A DNA stretch of 64,000 nt. It comes from Lepidonotus clava (Eukaryota > Annelida > Polychaeta > Phyllodocida > Polynoidae). Location: positions 17,946,736 through 18,010,735 of the forward strand of contig OW387142.1 in assembly GCA_936440205.1 (NCBI GenBank), read 5' to 3'. Position 1 is the first letter of the stretch, and each line of letters opens with the position of its first letter. A program made the translations under genes and the position numbers. Positions 46,001-58,400 of the stretch are shown here, in pieces. Below the pieces are notes generated by a model that was not told the origin of the DNA, made no database searches, and saw only the letters and a list, made by a program, of their open reading frames with translations.

Positions 46001-49000
46001 AGGCCAGTAGAATTTGGCAGATATAATTGTTTTCTTCATCAGCAAGAGAGCTGTCGTTGATATAATTACAATATATGACAAGACCTGTATGGCTTCTTGA
46101 CACATGACAAATATACACACTTCTGTGCAACTGGTTCTAGAGTAGGCCGTCTTCATTAGAAAAATATTGGTCAGCTTGTCATGTTTGTTTTGATTTTCCA
46201 TCAAAAAAGCTTTTTCGTTCCTCCTTTTCAATAATGGTCACTTTTACTTGATAAGTGGCCACTATGGATTTCTAAGGCAACACCACACTGAGCGTCCATT
46301 TCCATCTAGTGGAATTAATTGACAAATTCATCAATTAATCCTGTATCAATTAAGTCATCGTCGGCTCATCGTGATCAAAGGCTACCTGGTTGTCAACCAA
46401 CTTGACAGAAAAAAAGAAATCTACCCTTGTATGGAGAGAGTACACATGGAAAAATATACAGAGGTACTTGGCTACTAGTTGTTGACCTAGTGTTTGGTGC
46501 AAAGGCCCACCATGCGTATGTACAGGCACGAGGTGGGCGTCACGCCCCATTCTAAATTAAAAGCTAAGGGGATGGGCCAGCAGGAGTTCTCTTTTGACTG
46601 AATAAAAAAGGTTTTAACCTTTACTTTCCACCATCAATATATTGAGCATGTCCGATAATAACAAGAAAGTAAGCACAAATTTGAGCAGGACACAAAAAGG
46701 ACAGGTCTCGATCACACCACAACACAACATGTAACGGCTGGTATGGCATTTTACTTGACACTTAGAAGAGAGAAACAGTCGGGGCATCTCAAAGGAGAGG
46801 GCGGTCGGCCAACCTTCAGACTAGTCCACGTCGGCATCTCGTCTGTACAACCGCGACAGGCAAAGTCTGCCGCACAAAAAAGTCAATCTCAAATATTCAT
46901 CAGTTAATTACAATCAGAATCATCGATGTGTTAGTTTGAGGGACCGACCACCCTATCAGCCCCCTTTTATATATTTTTTTACATATTTTTTTTTGTCATT
47001 AGAGACTAGTCCTTTCCCATTGTAGACCACTTGTCTGGGCGACGCCCCATCTCCCCACTACAACTCACGCTAACCTGTACATACTGAATGATACAGACAT
47101 GACATATAAATAGGCTGTTTCTGGTTTGACCTTTGGTTCCCCCTAATCATGGTTTAGTCACTGGGTAGGCGGTAAAAAGGGGTGTAAAGGACTGTTTATA
47201 CTAATACATCGACCCCCGACCATAGGCTTCACGGGTGTAGGATACAAATGAACCCCTTCTCCCTTACTAACAGAGAGGTGCCTCACAAAGAGAGTAAGCA
47301 GATCCTGGGACTGACTGATTGCCCGCTTTGTCTACTACATCATAGGCAACTCATGAGACCGTTTTCTGTTTTATAACCAATCCATTAAAAATCCACCCAG
47401 AACCCACAAATGCAACCCTCGTCCCTACACCTAACGCTGCTCCACCCAACTTTCATAGCAAAAAAAAAAAAAACTCCTTGAGACTACACCTGTGATACTT
47501 TTACAATGTTTGTTAGCTAACTGAGTGGGCTCCGTCATCCCGGGAAGGTTAAACAACGGACTAATATCTGGAGCCCTGAGAAGTGCCTTCAAACTGGACG
47601 TGGGTGGTGGTAGCCGGGACAGCACTAGTTGGTTGACGTTGAGTCTCCCACCTATACCACTGCCCGGGCATGCACCCCTCACCCAGTCACACTACGGCCA
47701 CTTCTCTCCCCACAGCCTAACCCTGAGTAACCACCCCTCTGTACGCAGCCTGGCGTCCCCCCTGTGTAGTCTCAATAGTAGGAGTAGAACCCTTTAAAAG
47801 AACACCAGCACCATGAGTCGGTCAGGCAGGACTCGCCCGGTCACTGCCTTCATCTTACGGGGAATGCTTAGAAACAAGATTCACATGTTGGTTGGGCTTC
47901 AACAGCGTTTTAAAAACTTGTCATGAAAATTTGGCGCAGTCTGGTTCCTGCACCATGGCACTTTTTTGTTTCAGTCTTACAATCTATACATTGGTATTTT
48001 TCATTGTCATCAATTGGTTGTGGAAAAAATACTTTGCAGCAGTGGTTCTGGTAGTTAACTGACCAAGGCAATTGAGCTTCTATATCGGCCAGAACACGTA
48101 AGTAGGTGCTGGCTCGTAGAGGACTTCTGGCGCTCAGCATTCACCGTTTGAGGAGTTTGAGGGGAGGTCCAGCAATGGACCGCAGCGAACAAACTGGCCA
48201 TTCTAAATGCAACAAGACTGCGCGGGGCACCTGAGGTCTTCAGATACCACCCGCGTTCACTTTAAAACCACCCTATACTTATCAACCCTTCTTCTACGTA
48301 CTCACTTCACCCCTCCCCTGTATGACCTCACACTTTTATCAGCACCTGCGGTATCTTGAACCATAGAAATAACATTGTATAAATAAAAAAAATTGGTTGA
48401 GGGTGACTGAAACAGACTGCAATTGCTGAACCCAAAACGGTCATTCTCCTGTGCACCAGAAAGCTCCTGACTATTCGCTGATACCCAACGACTACACCTC
48501 CAATGTTCCTCTTTCTCCTTCGGTCACTGATATGCTGTCACCGATACTTTTCTCCTGGTAGGCCATTTGTGACATGTTTGACAGTTCTGAAGGACTGACA
48601 CTACTTCAAAAAACTGACTTCCCTGCTGCACCCTTATACCATTATCTGGAAGTTTCTGTACATCATGGGAGATACATGGGAAATAAGGAGGCAAAACCAA
48701 GGCACTTATAAAGACAAGGTGCGTTGGTTTTACCTCAAAAAAAGAGAAAGAAATACAATGAACATAATAAATGATAGTACATCACATGGTAACTCGAGCT
48801 TCGATATCCCAGCAAACTCCTCTTTGGCAGGAGACTGGGCAACATAACATAAGTCATATATATATACTCATAATATGAAGAACAAATAATTGAAATGATA
48901 ATGGAAAGAAATAATAAATCTGAAATGACGGAATCACGGTAATGATGGCACCACAGGTGAACAAAGCCCGTGACCCATGCTGGAGTTACCACGGTTTCGG

Positions 49001-49457
49001 CTGGTGTATGACCGCACGACCACATTGGTTTTTAGTTCGGTTGGAACACTCTACATCTTGGTATGGTTTGTCGCTGTTTTGCTGAGTAGATCAAGTCTCC
49101 CTTGTCAAAGTCACAGCACGAGGCCTCTGTTGGCAAATTGTCACTTTCCAACACCTACGTTATGATAATACATCTTCATCACTTGTTGTCCTTGGTTTCA
49201 CAATGAGAGACAGCCGCAGTTGTCCTATGGGTGGGGGAAAGGAACCCTCCTCCTTGGAGAGAAATAACACACATTTTGTAAACTGATCCAGCTGCACTAA
49301 CACATAGTTCATTTTGTCAATACTGTTTCAACGTTTGCTGCTTGGTAGAGTTGCCTGTCGCAGACTCGGTGACCACTCCCTGGTGAAGGGGCGGCGGCGG
49401 GCCGGGTGAGGCGCTGGGAGCCCTCACCGTAGGGTCGTGGGGCGGTCAGTCAGCAGG
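46001..49457 (-). other. AFF 3' flank, probably a long 3' UTR in part
   Basis: Downstream of the AFF stop codon (49458-49460) no further exon is recognised. Family members in vertebrates have long 3' UTRs, so several kb here may be transcribed; that is inference. No clear polyadenylation hexamer was found close to the stop. Confidence 0.35.
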
Positions 49458-52400
49458 TCATGTATCGTTGTTAAGGCGGCGCAGGCCGGTGCGTACGTAG
49501 CAAACCAGGTCTGGTATAGAACTGTGCAGACTCAGCCGGGCCGCTTCGTAGTCCAATTCCCGGAAAAAGTCTGGGAGGAAGAAAAAGAATCTTAATTCAT
49601 GTGAATATTGACCAATTTCTCAGATTTTTAAAAGATCTGAGATGTAATTCAAGGTTCATTAAAGGAATCTAAAAGAGCAAAGATAAAACGGTTTTAAATG
49701 ACATGAAATGCGATGTAAGGATTCATTTTTAAATCTATTATTACAGGTGTTGAAGTGAAAAAATCTGAAATCAGACAAAAATCTGAAACTTGCATACCTG
49801 ACAGATATGATATCCTACGGGAACTTTGGTTTAAAATTTAAAATCTAAAATGAGCATTTGGAAATGCAAACACTGGACAAAATGCCCTGTTTATATCAAT
49901 TACTTTTCTTGGAAAACAACATCATTTCTATATTAGCTGCTAACAAGTCATGGCAATCATATCGGTTAAACCCCTACATAGATCTCCAGTATTGAGCATT
50001 GAAACTTACCGGGGAACTCGGCGGCCTGCGTGTCGGCCTGCTCCCAGAGGTCGTGGCACTGCACCAGGTTGTGCACGTGGGACATGTAGTGCTGGGTGAT
50101 CTGGTGCACCCGGCTGGGCACCGCCACCGAGTTACCGGCGGACCCTGAAGAGGACGAACCGTTCGTGGTGGTGCCCGCTCCGCCCGTGTGGCTGCGGTGG
50201 TCCCCGTTGTTCGAGCCCTGCGGAGACAACTGTAGGGTCAAAAGAACATATTGAGTACAGCAGACACACAGGAAAAATCAAGCCAGCCATGCCATCTCTG
50301 AGGATTTTTGGTTTGATTAGTCATCAAAGTGAGTATAGTTATTACACAACAGAACTTAGAAACGTATATGTAAAGGTTAGTAATTCTTTCAACGTCAGAA
50401 AACGTGTAAGTAGTTTGGTAAAGGAAAGTGTTATCAATCGTTATGTTAAACTCTTTCATGTTAGAAACTCAATAATATTGTCAGTCATGAAAATGTAACA
50501 TGAGGAAGTAAAAGCTAGATTAATTGAAACAGATAGATTCAATTAGCTTATAACCGACATTTTCAATTAGCAACGACATTAAAACATTAAGAAAGGGGGT
50601 TAGGGGTAAGATGCATTATCAAGTCACTGGGAGTAGAAATATTGCTATTACTCACCACTGATCCGACAGAGCCGACGGAGCCTGCGGGAGACGGGGTAGG
50701 CGACATGGGGGAAGGTGTGCCCGTACTCCGGTTCCAGTTGGTCTGGTAGGGTGAAGGGGCCTGGGGCCGGGGCGCCTGGTTAGCGTTCTGAACAGGGAGA
50801 GAGAGTTCCATATTTTTATAATGGAAACAACCTAGGCAGTTTGTCCAAGATGTTACAGCTCTACTATTAGAATTAACCATTATGTTATGTATATAATCGA
50901 TTTATGTTAGCTGAAATTAAGGAATGCAAATAAAAGAGTAATTTTTTCCACTGAAAACTTGTGATTTTGAAAAGTTACTGTAAAAGCACAGAAAATGAGA
51001 AGGAAAAATGACATCTCTTAATAAGGAAAAGCTTTACTGTGGAAAAGGTAACCATAGATGCATATGTAAATTATGATGTTTTTTCCCCTTTAATCTAGTT
51101 ATTATTGAAGCTGTATAAGGACTGCAGATCATCTATAGTCTTACCCGTGTATGCTCGTCAATGGCTCGTTTCAAATTCGTCGTTTCAGCCTTCTTGAGAT
51201 TGAATAACTTCAGACATAACAAAGACTGGATCCGTAGACTGAAATCAAATGTGTCAGACCATGTACGACCCCGACCAACGGTTGCAACGAAAAAGGTCTA
51301 ACCAACTACCTCTACGTGTAAGGAACACCAGCAAGGTGTGAATTCAAACTGAGTCTCTCTTTTTATCGTTCGATTTATAGCCACCAGATCACAGATTACA
51401 TGAGGTCCGTTTTCGATGGATGACAAATTACTTCGTTTTAATTTGTAGTTCCGCTGGATCTTTTCTTTTAAATATTGCAAATATCACGTTCTTTAAGCAT
51501 TTTTCATTATTTAAAGAGAATTGGCTACAATCATCTTTTTTCTCCATTCTACTTTTTCCAGCTATGAACTGGCTACAGTATTCAGTTTTAGTTACTCTAC
51601 TATTTCCAGTTCTAGACTGGCTGCAGTCTTCAGTTTGGGTTACACTGAGATGCTGCAGTGAGAGTTCTACTGACTACAGAGTCTGACCAGCACACCCACC
51701 TCAGTACTGACAGTTTCTTTTCTTTGTCATGAACGTCACCGTCATGACTCCCGCGGAATTTATAAATATGTCTGGAAAAGAAATGACTGAAAATGTAAGC
51801 AAAAGGAGAGAGCTATGAATGGACCATCTACCACAAGGCACAGCACAACATGAAGCAGGTGACGCGAAGGATGCCACAGGTGTCGCTACGAGTGCATCAT
51901 GGATCGCGACATGCAACGCGACAGATGTCGCTTTACAGATGCAAAATGTGACACTATGAATATATGGTGCTAGTACTAGGCCACAGACTGAAGTGCAATT
52001 AATCAAAATAGTTTGATTGAACTATTGTAAAACCATGCTTTAGATCCAGTGGTGCCTAATACTGGATCTCTACTTATATAGGTGATCACAAAAAAAGAGA
52101 GATAAAAGAGATTTCCGAAATTTTGCTACTAGATATCTGATCTTATGTAGGTGCCCACGACGCCTAAAAAGTGTTTCTGTGGCCCGCACTAGCAAACAAT
52201 TTAAGTAAACAAGCGCTTGAAAGCAGAAAATTAACATTCTTGACTATGGAAGAAGCTTCTACAACATAGCGCTACACATAACTATAGTACTAGTAACATT
52301 CACTTCGAAAATACACATTTACGTTTACAACATCTAGAATCAAGAATATTATATTGAGGTACAAAGGTAAGAAAGTAGCATTCATCATGCTTCAGCGGAC

Positions 52401-55400
52401 ATTTTTTTCATATGATACTATATTTTTCATTATCTAATATTGTTTTTAAGTTTACTAAAATTTAATGACATTGTTAACATCAAAATGCAGGGTGCCTAGT
52501 GTGTTACGGTGCCTACCTGATCAGGGAGAAGGTGTCTTTGTACATGGTGAAGATCTTGTTGGGTTCCGAGATCCGGTCGTGCTCCATGGCGTTACCACAC
52601 TGGATGAAGGACAGCACGGCCTCCACGTACATCAGCGACTTGGCCAGGCGGTCCATCTGAAATATACCAAGTAAGACGTTTTAACTTGATATCTACCTAC
52701 AAAAATTGACCAAATAACTACATTAGCAATTTTTCGATGTGTGTTCCCCGTATCAAACTTTCTCAACATTCAAGATTGCTACAACTGTTTCCATGGCGAA
52801 TAACGTGCATACCAAGCTCTGCATATAGGCCAAAGGGGTATGCATTTTCTTTGGTTATTGTAATTAGGTTTCTATAATATTGATAGGGCATGTCCCCTTG
52901 TACTAACCAGTGTGTCGGCGTGGTGCTTCAGTCGTCGGGCCTCCCCTAAGTAGTGGTCAGCGCTCTCCATGCTGAAATACAAACAACATGTAAATGCTGA
53001 AAATCCCACGTTTTATCAGTTTTACATATATTATTGAAATCAAATATTTTTTTTTTTTAGTGCATAAATGTTTATTCAATAATAACATCAGAGTTACCTC
53101 TGTTTTTCAGTTATTACAAACATGGAAAATGAAAAAAGGTGAACTATATAGAGAACAATAAATAATACTAGTGGTCAATAGATTTTACACAAAATATCAA
53201 ATACATTCATATGTCTAACCAATCAAAATGGCCTTGAAAATAAGCACTCAAATCTTTTAACAATTTCAATCACATGTCCAACAAATCAATATAATTCTCA
53301 TTCATAGACTTTATACATTTCATAAAGACAGTCACACTTTCTGAATTTTGTAGATCAGCACTCAAATTGTTCCAATATTTGAGGCCACAGAAGAATGGAT
53401 TTTTCCTGAAAGACCAATGAATTTTGGATGGAATTACAAAAACTTTCTTATTAAATTGTCTAGTTACACGAACAGGAAATTTGATAGCCTCAGTCTTTAA
53501 ACTATATTTATACATTTGTCTCAAAATTTGTACAATTCGTCTTTGTTCAAGTGAGTTCAATTTACACATGCGGTGAATTTCACTACGAGTATATCTATCT
53601 GTTAGTTTAACATTCAAACATAATCGCAGAGCATTATTTTGAAGAATTTGAAGTTCACGTTTTTGCTCTAGAGTAGAGTATCTATATATTGAAAAATATC
53701 AACCACATTCTATGAATTCTAGAATCGTTTTATCCTTTGATCATCAAATTTTGTGTCAATTTCCACATCCAGAAAATCCTTACGTTTCTCGCGGTTCTTG
53801 CCGACGCCACTCATGCCTTCTGTCGACCCTGTCGGGTCCATCGCTGCCCCCCTCACCCCGGCCTGACCGCTGGGGTGGCCAGTCTCCCAGGTCGTCGCCG
53901 GCCGAGATGGCGCTCCACTGAGAGGCGGCCGGATGGTTGGCATGCCGACTGTAGGAAGACCCCTCTGGGCCTGGGACGTCGTCACCGTTAGGCCCACTCC
54001 AGTCACCATGCATTCCCTGAAGGATAGAGATAAAACTTAGTTTGAAAGCTGGAGGAGGTTATCACTGATTATTTGATGTCGCAAAATGCTTAGTTTGAAA
54101 ACTGGAGAGGGTTATCACTGATTATTTGGATTCTCAAGAAATTCAAATTACCTTTCAAATATTTGTAATTTTTCTTAGATCAATAGGCCTATCAATAATT
54201 TTCTTTTCCATAGCCAACTTACCCTGTGTCTCTCCCTGCTATCCCTACTGTCCCTGTCCCGTTCCCGTTCCCGGCCCCGATCTCTCTCCCGCTCCCGTTC
54301 ACGCCCTCCACGGCTCCGGCTGCGGTCAGCGTCTCGGCCGTCGTGGTCGTACTTGGACCTCTTGGCGCCCCTGTCCCGGTCACTGTGGTGACTGGAGGTA
54401 CTGCTACAGCTGCCTGCCCGACGGTCACGGTCACGGTCTGATGACCGCTCCGACCTCTGTGGGTACTTTCGGTCCCACTCATGGTCATCTTCATGACTTG
54501 TAACTCTGAAAAAATGAGCAAATGTTTAGTATATCTTTTTTCTTTGGTTGTTGAAATGTTAAATTTATGTAATAAAAAAAAATCGTTAAAAAGTCGGTGA
54601 TAGGGAATTTATAAAATATGACGCCACCAAAAATTCGTCAGGACATTGCCTAAGTATTGAAACCTAAAATTCACTTTTTTAAATTCATCATATATATACG
54701 GCAATAAGAACGAAGTTTTTTTTTATCTTTTTGAGGCTCACACAACCAGGCTGTTAAAAAATACACATCCTGTTTATGTTTTCATCACTCCGTCCTTCAC
54801 ATCTTAGCAGCCAACGCCTCTCATTAACTCTCTCCCAGACCCCCGACCAGATACTGCCACTTATATCCTGCCTTTTAGTTTTGAAACAAATTAGCCGTAT
54901 AGGTGTCTGTCACGTGGGCACTCTTTTAACTTTCAGTTTTAAATCACCAACCAAACACACGCTTTTATGCAACTGCGACTTTAGTTTGTAATCTGGGCTT
55001 CTGAATTTTAATGTCTAAGATCTCATGTGGAAACTACTGGGACATCTATAACAAATTAGACAAATTTGTATTCTTCTTCTTCTATGAACCAAGAATTCTG
55101 ATTGACAATCCTGTTCCCCCCTACAAAAAGAACTCAACCTTGCAGTTAAGGGGGGAATTACCAGTAATGGATCATATCAACTGGGCAAGGTCACCGAGTA
55201 AACAGAATGAGTGAGTGGGATGGCAGCAGAGTGATCTTGGTGGGTCTGATACCAGGCACAATACCCATTATGACGGGGCCCGCCGTGCCCGCTGCCAGCC
55301 CGCCCCGGCCCCCGGGACCCAAGCCAATGGCAGGTCTGCTCGTTGGCACCTGCCCAAACAGCCTCCCCTCTCCTGCCACCTCCGGACACACACGGCTCCT

Positions 55401-58400
55401 CCAGGCTCTGACCCACTTGTACTCGCCTCCTTTTTCTACCTCTCTCTATGTACATGCTGTCATGACCCGGTTTTGTTGGATGTATAATATTTGTTTTTGT
55501 TTTTTAAACCAGATAGATGTTACATGTCAGGTTCCATCATTTATTTTACAGAAATGTTTTTGAAATATTGTTGTTAGGACTCAATTTCTCAATACGTTTT
55601 ATCATGATGTATAGGATTTACCAAATACTCTATTGTCTGTTTTCTATCTGGTCCGTAAAAGAATTATCAAACTGAATAACATTTTTTTTCCCTTTATATA
55701 AACTACCATACGGCTGTGCCAAAGCCTGCCTGCATTAACTTTAAGCCCATTGTTAAACATATATATACCTCGACCCACAAAGTTATATTTGCCGTTCACA
55801 CATCATTCTTTCAATGGACCCGTATCTCAAAAACATTTTGGTCTTAAAGGATCGTATCATTTGAGTAAAATAGAATACGCATGATAGTTAATTTCAATTT
55901 CTAACCTATACTTCAATTCCTAACCTATAATATGCGTACCCCGGTCACTCTTCATATTCTACGATAAGTCTCTTGGGCCTGCGAAATGGGTAATGAGGGC
56001 GTCGATTTTCGTGGTAATGACACATCATCAACAAACACCTGTCTATGATTCTTTTGTTCAGGTTCCGCATGTTTTCACAGCTTTTTAGATACTGATACAC
56101 CAAACCTCTTGAACTTTCCGGTATTTTTTTTCCAAATGGGATTAAGATGACAAAGAGAGGTTAAAATTCAACTTCAAATGATTCCTGAACGATTTCTACC
56201 TATCGTTACCATAAAACATTGAATACCAAATTCAACACATTAATCTGTAAAAATGTTCAAAGTACTCACTCTCTGTCTCCTACGTCGTCACTCCGCTTGG
56301 GCGTGTTCTGGGTGGGCGTGCCTCGGGTGGGCGTGCCCCTGGTGGGCGTGTGGCCCGAGGGCGTGCGACCAGAGGGCGTGCCGCGACTTGAAGACCCGCC
56401 ACCCCGGTGCTCAGTGCGTGCCCGCTTATAGTCTGAGTGTGAGGGCTCAGGGTTTTTGCGCTTTGGTATTTTAGTTTGTGGGGGTTTGCTGCGCTCATCA
56501 CCCTTGATGATCTTAGAGAGTATCGTGTCCCGCTCCTTGCGGTAAGCTGCCACCTCCTTATTGGCAGCATCGTGTGCTGCCGTCAGCGCCGGGGCTGCAT
56601 GTGCTGTGGAGGTCATAGCCATGGCAGCTGCGGCCTCCATGGCGGCTGACGTGGAGTCCTTGTGGTGGGGGAGGAGCAGGCCCCCCTGGTGATGGTGGTG
56701 GTGGTGGGAGAGATGGTCACGGGACACCGTTGACGGCTCTGACTTGATGTCGGGTACAGTCTTGTCCACATGACTCTTCTGTGGCTCAACAACGGCCACA
56801 GGCTTCCGACTGATAGCGTCTAGGTCCCTGGGTGGTGGAGGCGGAAGCAGGTTTGACGATGAGGATGAAGATGATGACGTGGAGGAGGCTTGTGTGGTGA
56901 CTGCTGGTGTTGACGATGAGGACATTGAGGCTGATGTTGGGTGGGTTGGAGGGTGTTGGTTGACTAAGGCGAGATCGAGGCGAACCATGATGGTGGGGCG
57001 GCCGTCCGGGCCGTAAGTCACACCGGATGGTGGGGCCTGAGATGACGACGATGGGATGGTTGATGATGAAGACACGGAGGTGGTAGTGGTGACTGTACAG
57101 GAGGTGACCGATGCTTGTAATGAGGATGAGGATGGTTTGGCCGCTGCTCTCCCGACGGGTGAAGAAGCCCTGGATGAAGCCCGAGAGGACGCCTGTGATG
57201 AAGCCCGAGAAGAGGCATGGGATGCTGAATGTGACGAGCTACCAGAATCGGAGCCATCTGACTCTGAGCCAGACTCTGATCCAGAGTCCGAGGAGTCGTC
57301 GTCAGAACCTGACACAGGGGAGGGTGGCTGCTTTTTGCGGGGCGCCTCAGTGACAGGATGGACGAGGGATGACGTGGATGAGGTGGACATACGTGTAGCC
57401 GACGACTTCCTTGACGCGGCGGTCAGGGCGGCCGGCGGTGCTGCAGTGGTCACCGTCATCTGACTGGGGATGGGGGACAGGAGGGGCACGTGGGGCTGGC
57501 TGATCATATCAAACACGTCCTCCACGTCCAGCGACAGGTTGGTCCGTACGGGCGGCGGCACGGCCTGCTTCTTGTTCTCCTTCTCCGGCTCCGACTCCTC
57601 CCCGGACGACGACGAGGACGACGACGTGGAGGGCCGTCTCTGCGGGGGCGGTGGGGGTTGGCGGGGAGGGGTGGCCTTAGGGGTGGTTTTCACAGGGGTG
57701 TTGGTGGCGCTCGAGGCGCCTTTAGTCCGTCCGCCCTTACTACTACTGCTCCCTTTGGGCGTATTGGAGCCCGCTTTGGAAGTGTCTTTGGCTTTAGCAG
57801 GAGGAGTATGGGGCGACCCCTGCGGCTCCTTTTTCTTGACGGGCGTGACACTCATAATGTCCACGTCCATGTCCTCGTCCGACGAGGAGGAAGAACTGTC
57901 TGAACTGAGCAGCCTCGGGGTAAGCACTTGCTGCTGCTTCCGTCCTTTCTTCGGGGTCCCCGCGCCCGCCTTGCGCTCGGCGGCGGTCGGGGTGGACCTC
58001 GGCGGGGTCTTATTGGCTACGGTAGGAGTAGCTCGCGGCGAGCTCTTGGCCTTGATGCTGCTCTGTCTCGACACGCCCTTCCCCTTGGGGTCTACAGCCG
58101 GTGAGCTGCTCTTTGCTGCGGCCGCCTTTTTGGGAGAGGGCTTTGGGGAGGGTTTGGGTGAGGGTTTGGGCGACTCTTTCTCCTTCTCCTTGTTCTGCTG
58201 GGCCTGTTTGGAGCCGCTCTTTCGCCCCCTTCGTCCTGGGGACTGGCCCACACTGCTGCGGCCCTTGGCGTTACTCGGGGAGCGGCTGGAGGAGGCCGAG
58301 CGGGGCGGGGTCTTGTCCGTCCCACCGCGCCCACTACTCCGGGGCGGGGTGGTGGTGGTGGTGGAGGTCATACTGCTGCTCTCTCCACCCTTACTGGCCT

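Noticed and set aside
47431-47797. Overlapping open frames on both strands near 47.5 kb
   Set aside because: They lie downstream of the AFF stop codon, probably in its 3' UTR, with no motif and no matching splice structure.
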